A stretch of 26,765 nucleotides of DNA from Cyanobacteria bacterium UBA791 (GCA_002297005.1 DBIX01000003.1:1-26765); one strand, 5' to 3'. Shown: positions 1 to 6,744, numbered from the stretch's first letter. Notes: generated by a model not told the origin, from the sequence alone. Numbers and translations: made by a program.

Positions 1-43
1 ATCCTCGTTAAATTCAAAAAAAAGTGTAAAAAGTGTGTTAGTC

Positions 44-68
44 TGCCACCCACAGGGTGGCATTTTTA
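44..68 (+). terminator. Rho-independent terminator of a plus-strand gene left of the window
   Basis: An 8-bp perfect stem (44-51 with 55-62, three-base loop ACA) is followed on the plus strand by TTTTTATT. The gene it would serve lies before base 1. It sits just past the stop of the minus-strand glycosyltransferase, but the minus side has no immediate T run, so it mainly serves the plus strand. Confidence 0.7.
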
Positions 69-72
69 TTGA

Positions 73-810
73 TTACAGTTTGAAAATTCCTGATTTGATA
101 CCAATTCTTGCACCTAGGTATTCTAAACTTACCTTTAAAACCCCCAAGCCATATTTACATGAGCGAACGAAATTAATTGAAGAGGCTTCTTTAAAATACT
201 TTGTCGGACAAGAGATTTCACCAATATTAAAACCTTTATACATAAGCAAAGCAAGGATTTCATTGTCAAAAAGAAAATCATTACTCAGTTTTTCATAAGG
301 AATATTTTCTAAGCTTTTTCTTGTAAACCCTCTAAAACCTGTATGGTATTCAGAAAGTTTTTCAGCTGTACAAAGATTTTCAAATCCTGTTAAAAATTTG
401 TTTGCCAAAAATTTATATAAAGGCATTCCGCCCTTAAGTGCAGAATTACCAAGCATTCTAGAACCTATAACAGCATCGTATTCCTCAAAAGCAAGCATTG
501 ATGCTATTGCAGGTATCAATTTTGGTGTGTATTGGTAGTCAGGATGCAACATAATAACAATATCAGCACCATTTTCTAGTGCTGATTTATAACACGATTT
601 TTGATTAGCTCCGTAGCCCATATTCTTATCGTGTTGAATTGTTTTAATCCCCAAATCCCTAGCAACATCAAGAGTTTTATCGTTTGAATGGTCGTCAACT
701 AAAATAATCTCGTCAACGAAGTCACGATAAATCTCTTCGTAAGTTTGCTTTAATGTTTTTTCGGCATTATAAGCCGGCATAATTACGATGATTTTTTTAT
801 TATTAATCAT
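73..810 (-). CDS. Family 2 glycosyltransferase (DPM1/polyprenyl-phosphate type)
   Basis: A 245-residue GT-A fold glycosyltransferase. Visible family motifs in order are the nucleotide-binding MPAYN (11-15), VDDHS (38-42), NMGYGANQKS (63-72), a variant metal-binding segment LHPDYQY (88-94), GSRML (116-120) and GFRGF near 158. These match the DPM1-like branch of GT2, which uses a nucleotide sugar and usually transfers to a polyprenyl phosphate or another acceptor at the inner membrane face. There is no transmembrane C-terminus, so it would act as a soluble or peripheral enzyme. Sugar and acceptor cannot be read from the sequence. It begins 15 bases after the hpf stop on the same strand, without a visible Shine-Dalgarno sequence, so it is probably co-transcribed and translationally coupled. 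The family is sure; the substrate is unknown. Confidence 0.88.
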   Translation of the reverse strand: MINNKKIIVIMPAYNAEKTLKQTYEEIYRDFVDEIILVDDHSNDKTLDVARDLGIKTIQHDKNMGYGANQKSCYKSALENGADIVIMLHPDYQYTPKLIPAIASMLAFEEYDAVIGSRMLGNSALKGGMPLYKFLANKFLTGFENLCTAEKLSEYHTGFRGFTRKSLENIPYEKLSNDFLFDNEILALLMYKGFNIGEISCPTKYFKEASSINFVRSCKYGLGVLKVSLEYLGARIGIKSGIFKL

Positions 811-825
811 AAAGATAAACTAAAA

Positions 826-1215
826 TTAATCTTCAATAGCTTTTACTTCAACAATGATGTCTTCATCATCTTCTTGAGGTAAAGCTTCAGTTCTGATTGA
901 AGAAGCTTTGTCTTTTGAAGTTAAAGCTTTGTCTTTATGTTTTTGAACTTGTCTTAATAATTTATCTGAAAGTAAATCGATGCTTGCATACATAGATTCT
1001 GCAGTTTCTTCTAAGTGAATAGAAGTTGTATTTAATTTACAAGTAACTTCTGCAACGTGTTTTTCGCTTGCAGCAGGATTTTTGATAACAGAAAGTACAA
1101 CTTCGATACCATGAATTTGATCGTAGTGACCTGCAACTTTACCGATTTTTTCTTTTACATAAGATTTGATTGCGTCTGTTATTTCAATATTTCTGCCGTT
1201 TACGTATATATGCAT
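826..1215 (-). CDS. hpf: Ribosome hibernation promoting factor (short form, HPF/RaiA/LrtA family)
   Basis: A 129-residue protein that opens with the HPF/RaiA fold: MHIYVNGRNIEITDAIKSYV, then KIGKV, then a central VAEVTCKL strand, and the helix YASIDLLSDKLLRQVQKHKDK. The family binds the decoding centre of the 30S subunit in stationary phase, stopping translation and protecting ribosomes. Cyanobacterial LrtA and Firmicute HPF normally have a second domain that dimerises 70S ribosomes into 100S (total about 180-200 residues). Here that domain is missing and replaced by a short acidic tail ending EDDEDIIVEVKAIED, as in short enterobacterial HPF/YfiA. A clear GGAGG stands 9 bases before the ATG. 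A plausible promoter lies just upstream, and the glycosyltransferase follows within 15 bases. Confidence 0.9.
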   Translation of the reverse strand: MHIYVNGRNIEITDAIKSYVKEKIGKVAGHYDQIHGIEVVLSVIKNPAASEKHVAEVTCKLNTTSIHLEETAESMYASIDLLSDKLLRQVQKHKDKALTSKDKASSIRTEALPQEDDEDIIVEVKAIED

Positions 1216-1257
1216 TTTGATAAACCTCCAATACTTAAATGCGTCTTTGTTATATTA

Positions 1258-1286
1258 ACAATATAAAAAACATGAAAATAAATCAA
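1258..1286 (-). promoter_or_regulatory. Probable sigma-70-type promoter of hpf
   Basis: Read on the minus strand: TTGATT (1281-1286), a 17-base spacer, then TATTGT (1258-1263), about 40 bases before the hpf ATG. Both hexamers match consensus at four of six positions, so this is moderate evidence. Confidence 0.45.
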
Positions 1287-1298
1287 TTATATTGTTAA

Positions 1299-1517
1299 CT
1301 AATCATTAATAATTTGTTGAATTTCAACATCAGGAGTTCCCAATACTCTAACTAATTCAAGTACTGAAGCTTTCATTTGACATTTTTGAGAAGAACCTGA
1401 AAAGAAATCTTTATAAAAACATCCTTCGCAGTTGCAGCCTCTCTTGTAACAATCCAATGCTGTTGGTGTCCATCTTCTAACGGCTACAGCTCTACCCATG
1501 TCACGACTTCTAAACAC
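1299..1517 (-). CDS. Small cysteine-rich protein, unknown function
   Basis: A 72-residue protein that I do not recognise. It has five cysteines at 23, 28, 30, 33 and 46 (C-x4-C-x-C-x2-C-x12-C) after a basic segment RAVAVRRWTPTALDCY, and a helical C-terminus ASVLELVRVLGTPDVE. The spacing suggests a structural zinc or an iron-sulfur site, but this is inference. The start is GTG: a GGAGG at 1528-1532 stands 10 bases upstream, which favours GTG over the in-frame ATG six codons later. It has its own promoter and a leader of about 120 bases containing two hairpins, and hpf follows downstream. Well-formed signals and non-random composition argue for a real gene. Confidence 0.7.
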   Translation of the reverse strand: MFRSRDMGRAVAVRRWTPTALDCYKRGCNCEGCFYKDFFSGSSQKCQMKASVLELVRVLGTPDVEIQQIIND

Positions 1518-1643
1518 TTTATATTTTCCTCCAAGATTATATATTTTAAAATTTTTTAATTTTCAACTATTGACATCTGAAACTATCTTAGTTTCATTGT
1601 CTTTCCTACCCCTGCAAAGCTTGATTAACTTTGCTTTAATAAC

Positions 1644-1671
1644 ATTATAAGTACTAAGACTCTTTTTTCAA
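1644..1671 (-). promoter_or_regulatory. Promoter of the small cysteine-rich gene
   Basis: Minus strand: TTGAAA (1666-1671), a 16-base spacer and a perfect TATAAT (1644-1649). The inferred start is near 1637, giving a leader of about 120 bases. Within it are two hairpins: GCAAAG/CTTTGC (about 1615-1635) and a 7-bp TGAAACT/AGTTTCA stem (about 1577-1595). A long structured leader suggests control of translation. Confidence 0.65.
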
Positions 1672-1699
1672 GCCAATTTTAGCCTTATATTCACATTTC

Positions 1700-1830
1700 G
1701 CAACATACCATGCAAACATGCATGAAGTCTTGTTTCTAGCTAGGCAATAGGGTTTTAAACATGTGCTATTACATGGTTCTCGGCTTTAAAATCATGGAAA
1801 CCCATGAGTGGTGCATGTTTTCATGATTTC
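1700..1830. other. CATG-rich region with competing inverted repeats, possible structured RNA
   Basis: The gene-free stretch 1518-1915 holds this unusual segment. By eye, CATG occurs about eleven times from 1708 to 1895. A 13-bp hairpin pairs 1789-1801 with 1817-1829 (one G-T pair). The same right arm (1812-1825) can instead pair with 1709-1722 at 13 of 14 positions, so two mutually exclusive folds exist. I recognise no riboswitch or 6S RNA consensus. The strand of any transcript is unknown. Confidence 0.35.
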
Positions 1831-1870
1831 ATTTTTCCGTATTTTTTATGAAGTTTTGTAAAAACATACA

Positions 1871-1898
1871 AAAATCCATGCCCTAAGGCATGGATTTT
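1871..1898 (-). terminator. Terminator downstream of ridA (bidirectional in form)
   Basis: A perfect 12-bp stem pairs 1871-1882 with 1887-1898, with a four-base loop. The minus-strand side runs into GGATTTTTGTATGTTTT, so it can end the ilvA-ridA transcript. The plus side also carries a T run. Confidence 0.8.
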
Positions 1899-1915
1899 TT
1901 ATTAATTGGCATGGG

Positions 1916-2290
1916 TTATTTTGTAGCAATAACCTCTATTTCCACCAATGCATTCTTTGGTAATTCTTTTGCTGCGACACATGATCTTGCTGGATTTGAT
2001 ACAAAATATTTTTCGTATACCTTGTTAAATATTCCAAAATCCGAAATGTATGCTAAAAAACAAGTTGTTTTAACAACATTTTCAAATGTCATTCCTGACG
2101 CTTTTAGAATTTCACCTATATTTTTACAAACCTGTTCTGTTTGAACTTTTATATCACCATCCACGAATTCACTTGTTTCAGGATTTATCGCAATTTGTCC
2201 TGATGCATATAAAGTATCCTTCACTAAAATCGCTTGTGAATATGGTCCAATTGGTTCTGGAGCATTTTTTGTATAAATAATTTCTTTCAT
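1916..2290 (-). CDS. ridA: 2-iminobutanoate/2-iminopropanoate deaminase RidA
   Basis: A 124-residue protein of normal length for the RidA (YjgF/YER057c/UK114) family. It shows the N-terminal APEPIGPYSQAI block, YASGQIAI, and the C-terminal block NPARSCVAAKELPKNALVEIEVIA. In that block the arginine corresponds to the active-site Arg that holds the substrate carboxylate, and the last segment is the trimer-interface signature. RidA hydrolyses the enamine/imine intermediates released by PLP enzymes such as threonine and serine dehydratases, preventing damage by 2-aminoacrylate. It starts 12 bases after the ilvA stop with a GAGGT ribosome-binding site, so the producer and detoxifier of the intermediate are co-expressed. 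A terminator follows. Confidence 0.95.
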   Translation of the reverse strand: MKEIIYTKNAPEPIGPYSQAILVKDTLYASGQIAINPETSEFVDGDIKVQTEQVCKNIGEILKASGMTFENVVKTTCFLAYISDFGIFNKVYEKYFVSNPARSCVAAKELPKNALVEIEVIATK

Positions 2291-2302
2291 TTATTACCTC
2301 TT

Positions 2303-3505
2303 TTATTTGTTTTCTTTGATTTTGTAACCAGCTTTTTCGAAAGCCTTTTTGATTTCTGCCAAGTGTTGGTGATTTTTAGTTTCCATAGTTACATTTAAGA
2401 AACACCCGTTAATATCAGTACCTTTGCCACCTTGTTTGTGACTAACTTTAATAACATTTGCACCATGATCTGCAATAATTGTAGAAACTTCTCTTAACTG
2501 ACCAGGTTTGTCCAAAAGCTCGATAGTCAAATCCGTTAATCTACCAGAAGTCAAAAGACCTCTATTGATTACTCTTGATAGAATATTTACGTCAATATTA
2601 CCGCCTGATACAATACAAGCAACCTTTTTACCTTTAATAGGTAATTTATTAAATATAGCTGCTGCAACTGATACTGCACCAGCACCCTCAGCGATAAGTT
2701 TTTGTTGTTCGATAAGAGTCAAAATTGCAGTTGCAATTTCATCATCTGAAACAGAAATAACTTCATCAACATATTTTGAACAAATATCGAATGTATTTTC
2801 ACCAGGAGTTTTGACAGCAATACCGTCTGCAAACGTTGCAACTGATTTTAGAGTTTCAATTTCGTGATGTTCAAGAGCATTAATCATACTCTTTGCACCT
2901 TGTGCTTGAACACCATAAACCTTACATTTTGGATTTAAAGTTTTTATTGCAAAAGCAACACCTGAAATAAGTCCGCCACCACCAATTGGTACGATTACTG
3001 CATCAAGTTCAGGTAATTGTTCAAGTAATTCAAGACCTATTGTACCTTGACCTGCAATAACTTCATCATCATCAAATGGGTGAATAAAGATTGCACCTGT
3101 TTCTTTTTGATATTCAATAGCAGCATTGTATGCATCATCATAAACACCATCTATCAATCTTATTTCTGCACCATATTTTCTTGTAGCCTCAATTTTAGAA
3201 ATTGGTGCAATACTTGGAATAAAGATTGTTGCTTTGATACCAGCTTTTTGTGCAGAAAGGGCTACACCTTGTGCGTGATTACCAGCTGAGCAAGCAATAA
3301 TACCTTTTTCTTTTTCTTCCTTTGTTAAAGTTGAAATCTTATAAAATGCCCCTCTAAGCTTAAATGAACCAGTTAATTGCAAATTTTCTGCTTTTAAATA
3401 AACTTCGCTATCTGGATTAAGATTTGGAGCTGGAATTAAATCCGTAAGTCTTGCCGTTCCTTTTAGAACATGTGCTGCTTTATATATTTTGTCTAATGTT
3501 AACAT
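2303..3505 (-). CDS. ilvA: Threonine ammonia-lyase with C-terminal ACT domain
   Basis: This PLP enzyme converts threonine to 2-oxobutanoate and ammonia, the first step towards isoleucine. The fold-type II PLP lysine is in LTGSFKLRGAFYK (Lys49), the phosphate-binding glycine loop is PIGGGGLISG near 175, and SGGNIDVN follows near 305. Residues from about 320 to 400 form one ACT domain (LTIELLDKPGQLREVSTIIADHGANV). That makes it the medium, single-ACT form rather than the long two-ACT IlvA; single-ACT forms occur in both biosynthetic and catabolic roles. I place the start at ATG 3505 (400 residues), because AGAAAGG lies 9 bases before it, while the upstream in-frame GTG at 3514 abuts that site. 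It leads the ilvA-ridA operon, divergent from minC. Confidence 0.93.
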   Translation of the reverse strand: MLTLDKIYKAAHVLKGTARLTDLIPAPNLNPDSEVYLKAENLQLTGSFKLRGAFYKISTLTKEEKEKGIIACSAGNHAQGVALSAQKAGIKATIFIPSIAPISKIEATRKYGAEIRLIDGVYDDAYNAAIEYQKETGAIFIHPFDDDEVIAGQGTIGLELLEQLPELDAVIVPIGGGGLISGVAFAIKTLNPKCKVYGVQAQGAKSMINALEHHEIETLKSVATFADGIAVKTPGENTFDICSKYVDEVISVSDDEIATAILTLIEQQKLIAEGAGAVSVAAAIFNKLPIKGKKVACIVSGGNIDVNILSRVINRGLLTSGRLTDLTIELLDKPGQLREVSTIIADHGANVIKVSHKQGGKGTDINGCFLNVTMETKNHQHLAEIKKAFEKAGYKIKENK

Positions 3506-3559
3506 ACTTCTCACCCTTTCTATTGATTTTATACTACAAAAGAATATTTTTTTCTTGAA

Positions 3560-3595
3560 CTTAACAAATGTTTAATATATTATACTTTTGTTAAG
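3560..3595. promoter_or_regulatory. 9-bp dyad in the ilvA-minC divergent region, operator candidate
   Basis: CTTAACAAA (3560-3568) and its exact inverse TTTGTTAAG (3587-3595) flank an 18-base spacer that contains TATACT (3581-3586), a possible -10 box for minC. A dyad across a promoter fits a repressor site. A transcript hairpin is less likely, because transcription from that -10 box would start near 3593. Confidence 0.4.
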
Positions 3596-3614
3596 ATATT
3601 GAAAGGATATTAAA

Positions 3615-4460
3615 TTGGAAAATGGTTTTGTAGAAAACGGCTTTATAGTAAATTTAAGCAACGCTAAAAACGCTGCTGATGTTATTTATGAACTTAGTTC
3701 AATTTTAGATATGCCGGAAACTAAAAATAAAAAAATATGTTTAAAATTAGAAGACGTAATTTTAAATCAATCACAATTATTAAGTATTAAAGCATTGATA
3801 GAATCAATGGATTGCACTTTGAATTTTGTTGATACAAATTCTCAAGAAACTAAAGATGCAGCCGAAAAAGCTAATATTAAAGTTATGGAATTTAAAAACG
3901 AAGTTGAAGTTCCTGAAATTAAGCCTGAAGAAAGCGAATTTGATTCTGAAGAATCAGTTGTTTTATTTGAAAATAATGACGACCATACAGCATTCAAAGA
4001 ACTTGCTGTTGAAGAAGGTTTAATCGAAAAAGAACCTTATGAATCAATGGAAGTTGAAGATATTATCAAAGCTGGTACTGATACAGAAGATTTATCAAAA
4101 TTAACAACTTTATACCTAAAACAAAACTTACGTTCAGGTCAAACAGTTACTTATGATGGTCATATCGTTCTAATCGGTGATGCTCACCCAGGTAGTGAAT
4201 TAATTGCTCGTGGTGATATTTGCGTATGGGGTGTTTTAGGCGGTATTGCTCACGCTGGTTCTAAAGGTAACGAAAACGCTACTATTAGAGCTTTAAAATT
4301 AAATGGTATTCAATTAAGAATTGCAAATTGCTATGCAAGACGTCTTGATACTGTTAATATTCCTTACGTACACAAGGAATCTTCTTACACACCAGAAGAA
4401 GCTAAAATTGAAAATAATAAAATTGTTATAAATACTACATTTGAAAACAAGGAGAAATAA
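3615..4460 (+). CDS. minC: Septum site-determining protein MinC
   Basis: A 281-residue inhibitor of FtsZ ring assembly. The N-terminal domain (about 1-85) is weakly conserved. An acidic linker follows (about 95-150, rich in Glu). The C-terminal beta-helix domain that binds MinD begins near 170 with LYLKQNLRSGQTVTYDGHIV. It contains the hallmark GDAHPGSELIARGDICVWG and GIAHAGSKGNENATIRAL, then LRIANCYAR. The start is TTG, supported by AAAGGA eight bases upstream (3603-3608); the first in-frame ATG is 32 codons further in and would remove part of the FtsZ-binding domain. The stop TAA overlaps the minD ATG by one base, so the two are translationally coupled. Identification of the C-terminal domain is firm. 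Confidence 0.93.
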   Translation: MENGFVENGFIVNLSNAKNAADVIYELSSILDMPETKNKKICLKLEDVILNQSQLLSIKALIESMDCTLNFVDTNSQETKDAAEKANIKVMEFKNEVEVPEIKPEESEFDSEESVVLFENNDDHTAFKELAVEEGLIEKEPYESMEVEDIIKAGTDTEDLSKLTTLYLKQNLRSGQTVTYDGHIVLIGDAHPGSELIARGDICVWGVLGGIAHAGSKGNENATIRALKLNGIQLRIANCYARRLDTVNIPYVHKESSYTPEEAKIENNKIVINTTFENKEK

Positions 4461-5272
4461 TGACAGGTAAAGTATTAGTAATCACATCTGGTAAAGGTGG
4501 TGTAGGTAAAACTACTACAACTGCTAATATTGGGACAGCTCTTGCTAAACAAGGTAAAAAAGTTGTTCTTATTGATACAGATTTAGGTCTAAGAAACTTA
4601 GACTTATTACTTGGTTTAGAAAACCGTATCGTATATACAATAGTTGATGTTGTTGAAGAAAGATGTAAACTAAAACAAGCATTAGTAAAAGATAAGAAAA
4701 ATCCTAACTTATGCTTATTAGCAGCTGCTCAAACTAGAGATAAAACTGCAATTACAGGCGACCAACTAAAAACTATTTGCGATGAATTAAAAGAAGATAA
4801 TGATTATATCGTAATCGACTGTCCAGCAGGTATTGAACAAGGTTTTGAAAACGCTACAACTCCTGCTACAGAGGCAATCGTTGTAACAACTCCAGAAATG
4901 TCTGCTGTTAGAGATGCTGATAGAATTATCGGTCTTTTAGAATCTAAAGAACATATCGAAAGTCACAAGCTTTTAATCAACAGAGTTAGACCAAACTTGA
5001 TTAAAACAAATGATATGATGAGCGTAGAAGATGTCCAAGAAATTCTTTCTACAGAAGTTATTGGTATTGTTCCAGAAGATACAGGTATTATCACTTCTAC
5101 AAACAAAGGTGAACCTATTGTTAATGACGAAACAGCTCTTGCAGGTCAGGCATATCAAAACATCGCAAGAAGAATCTTAGGCGAAGAAGTTCCTTTCTTG
5201 GATATTGATGTTCCGCAAGATTTTGTTTCAAAAGTTATTAGATTTTTTAAGGGTTTATTTGGTAAGGAGTAG
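4460..5272 (+). CDS. minD: Septum site-determining ATPase MinD
   Basis: A 270-residue ParA/MinD-type ATPase. The deviant Walker A motif GKGGVGKT is at 11-18, the switch region DTDLGLRNLDLLLGLENR at about 39-56, and the Walker B-like DYIVIDCPAGIE near 114-125. The last residues, VIRFFKGLFGKE, form the amphipathic membrane-targeting helix. MinD-ATP dimers bind the membrane and recruit MinC, and MinE releases them, setting up the pole-to-pole oscillation or gradient that keeps division at mid-cell. The ATG overlaps the minC stop, and minE follows 6 bases after the stop. Length and motifs match the family throughout. Confidence 0.97.
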   Translation: MTGKVLVITSGKGGVGKTTTTANIGTALAKQGKKVVLIDTDLGLRNLDLLLGLENRIVYTIVDVVEERCKLKQALVKDKKNPNLCLLAAAQTRDKTAITGDQLKTICDELKEDNDYIVIDCPAGIEQGFENATTPATEAIVVTTPEMSAVRDADRIIGLLESKEHIESHKLLINRVRPNLIKTNDMMSVEDVQEILSTEVIGIVPEDTGIITSTNKGEPIVNDETALAGQAYQNIARRILGEEVPFLDIDVPQDFVSKVIRFFKGLFGKE

Positions 5273-5278
5273 GAGAGA

Positions 5279-5974
5279 ATGAAAGATATTTTCGCTGGAT
5301 TGTATAACAAGATTGTTGGCTTCTTCTCAAATGTTGAACAAAAAGAGGCTGATGAATCTAAAAACGTTGCAAGAAACAGATTAAAACTTGTTTTGATGCA
5401 AGATAGAACAAACTTAAATCCATATTTACTTGAAAGAATGAGAGGCGAATTAATCGATCTTCTTTCAAAATATGTTGAAATGGATAAAGAAGCTTTGGAT
5501 TTGAACTTTGAAAACGATGGTGAATCAGTTGCATTAATGCTATCAATTCCTGTAATCAGAGCTAAAGAAGAAGAAGAAATTGAGGCAGCATTAAAAGCAG
5601 AAGATGAAGCTAAAAAAGAAATCGAAGAAAAATTAAAAGCTTTAGAAGAACAAGAAGAGTCAGAAGACGATGAAGAATCTGATGAAGAAGATGATGAATC
5701 AGAAGATTCTGATGAAACTGACGAAGAAGATGTAGAAGGCTCTGAAGAAGAAACTTCTGAAGAAAATGAAAAGTCTGAAGACGAAGTTACAGAAACAGAA
5801 GAAAAACCAAAAAAGAAAAAACACAAAAAGAAAAAGAAAAAAGCTTTGCTAAATATACCTGATGTAATCGAGGTAAATGAAGTTTCAGAAGAAGTTGTTG
5901 AAGTAGAGGTTGAAGAACCTACAGAAGACGAAAACAAAGAAGAAACTCAAGAAGAAAAAAGCGAAGAAGAATAA
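5279..5974 (+). CDS. minE: MinE with a long acidic C-terminal extension
   Basis: Residues 1-95 match MinE: an amphipathic N-terminus MKDIFAGLYNKIVGFF, the MinD-binding segment ARNRLKLVLMQDRTNLNPYLLERMRGELIDLLSKYV, and a final strand VALMLSIPVI. MinE stimulates MinD ATPase and gives the Min system its topological specificity. Usual MinE is about 85-100 residues; this one is 231. The extra 135 residues start with a charged helix (AEDEAKKEIEEKLKALEEQ), then a Glu/Asp/Ser tract (126-176), a lysine block (177-188, KPKKKKHKKKKKK), a short hydrophobic stretch LLNIPDVIEV, and a second Glu-rich tail. It looks disordered and highly charged. GGAGAG gives the ribosome-binding site after minD. No frameshift or fusion junction is seen. 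Confidence 0.9.
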   Translation: MKDIFAGLYNKIVGFFSNVEQKEADESKNVARNRLKLVLMQDRTNLNPYLLERMRGELIDLLSKYVEMDKEALDLNFENDGESVALMLSIPVIRAKEEEEIEAALKAEDEAKKEIEEKLKALEEQEESEDDEESDEEDDESEDSDETDEEDVEGSEEETSEENEKSEDEVTETEEKPKKKKHKKKKKKALLNIPDVIEVNEVSEEVVEVEVEEPTEDENKEETQEEKSEEE

Positions 5975-5986
5975 ACGAATTTAAAA

Positions 5987-6029
5987 TACTAACAGAGGCG
6001 AGATTTTCATTAGAAAATCTCGCCTCTGT
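5987..6029 (+). repeat. Direct hairpin repeat, left copy; terminator of minCDE
   Basis: A 43-base unit containing a perfect 16-bp stem (5992-6007 with 6014-6029) and the loop CATTAG. It recurs at 6702-6744 in the same orientation with one mismatch (C at 5993, T at 6708). It lies 12 bases after the minE stop and works as a terminator, though the T run after it is poor (GTTATTG). Confidence 0.8.
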
Positions 6030-6048
6030 GTTATTGTAGTTCTATCAA

Positions 6049-6336
6049 TTAAGCAACCTTTAAAGTATATCCCAAAGTTTTCATAATTTTAGCTAAAGTA
6101 TCAACTTTTGGAACTCTTTTTCCAGCAAAAATATCATAAAGCAAAGCTCTATCAATTCCTGCTTTTTTACAAAAACCTGAAATACTATCACGAGATTTTA
6201 TTACGTTCTCTAATGATCTAAAAAATGCATTAAAATTACCATCTTCAAGATATTCAGAAAGACTTTCATTCATATATTCTTTTTGGAAAGTTTCATCTTT
6301 TAGTTGTTCTTGTAGAAAATTGTTAAAATCAGCCAT
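6049..6336 (-). CDS. HigA-type antitoxin (HI1420 family, helix-turn-helix)
   Basis: A 95-residue DNA-binding antitoxin of the HI1420-like (addiction module antidote) family. After an N-terminal segment, residues from about 50 hold an XRE-type helix-turn-helix: SISGFCKKAGIDRALLYDIF, then GKRVPKVDTLAKIMKTLGYTL. It is expected to bind and neutralise the toxin encoded just upstream and to repress the shared promoter at the palindrome before the toxin gene. Its ATG overlaps the last 8 bases of the toxin gene, the reversed toxin-first order typical of higBA. The pair lies between two copies of a hairpin repeat, suggesting it moved as a unit. Confidence 0.88.
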   Translation of the reverse strand: MADFNNFLQEQLKDETFQKEYMNESLSEYLEDGNFNAFFRSLENVIKSRDSISGFCKKAGIDRALLYDIFAGKRVPKVDTLAKIMKTLGYTLKVA

Positions 6337-6652
6337 TTAAATCTCCTTTTATATTTTCTAAATACTGTTTTGCAATTTCAATATCTTTTGATTGTTTTGA
6401 TTTATCACCAGCGTTTAACAACAAAACGCAAATTTCATTTTTTACTGTGTAATAAATCCTATATCCTTTGCCAAGTGTAAACCTTAATTCAAATAAATCA
6501 GGTGCAATCATTTTATAATCACCAAAATTATCATCGTAAATACGTTCAATTCTTTTGACAATTTTTACTCGAATGGAAGTATCAAGTGAAAGTAGCCAGT
6601 CTTGAACAGGAATTTTACCATTTTTTAACTCATAAAAAACAATTTCGTTCAT
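6329..6652 (-). CDS. HigB-type RelE/ParE-fold toxin (HI1419 family)
   Basis: A 107-residue toxin of the RelE/ParE superfamily, phage Gp49/HI1419-like branch. Visible motifs are the N-terminal FYELKNGKIPVQDWLLSL, the core PDLFELRFTLGKGYRIYY (residues 51-68) and the C-terminal LLLNAGDKSKQSKDIEIAKQY. Family members cleave ribosome-bound mRNA. The gene comes first in its operon, followed with an 8-base overlap by the helix-turn-helix antitoxin. A palindromic operator and a -35/-10 pair lie immediately before the ATG. The A+T-rich coding style is like the neighbours, so an ancient or adapted acquisition is possible. Confidence 0.88.
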   Translation of the reverse strand: MNEIVFYELKNGKIPVQDWLLSLDTSIRVKIVKRIERIYDDNFGDYKMIAPDLFELRFTLGKGYRIYYTVKNEICVLLLNAGDKSKQSKDIEIAKQYLENIKGDLNG

Positions 6653-6656
6653 ATTT

Positions 6657-6687
6657 ATAGTGTAGTATATTTACTACACTATGTCAA
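6657..6687 (-). promoter_or_regulatory. Promoter and operator of the higBA-type module
   Basis: A perfect 11-bp inverted repeat (ATAGTGTAGTA at 6657-6667, TACTACACTAT at 6672-6682) lies 5 bases before the toxin ATG. On the minus strand, TTGACA (6682-6687) is followed after 17 bases by TACACT (6659-6664), so the palindrome covers the spacer and the -10 box. This is the expected place for autorepression by the toxin-antitoxin complex. Confidence 0.75.
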
Positions 6688-6701
6688 TTATTCTTGAGTA
6701 T

Positions 6702-6744
6702 TACTAATAGAGGCGAGATTTTCATTAGAAAATCTCGCCTCTGT
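6702..6744 (+). repeat. Direct hairpin repeat, right copy
   Basis: Same 43-base unit and orientation as 5987-6029, with one mismatch. The stem spans 6709-6742. It lies 17 bases past the fabH stop and may end that minus-strand transcript; a better T run (TGTTTTGTTT) follows it on the plus strand. Together the two copies bracket the toxin-antitoxin module. Confidence 0.8.

Noticed and set aside
35..298. Open frame of 87 codons on the plus strand at the left edge
   Set aside because: It is antisense to the glycosyltransferase, which has clear family motifs.
5155..5937. Open frame of 260 codons on the minus strand, opposite minE
   Set aside because: It is a Ser/Phe-rich mirror of the Glu/Lys codons of the MinE tail, has no ribosome-binding site and no recognisable domain.
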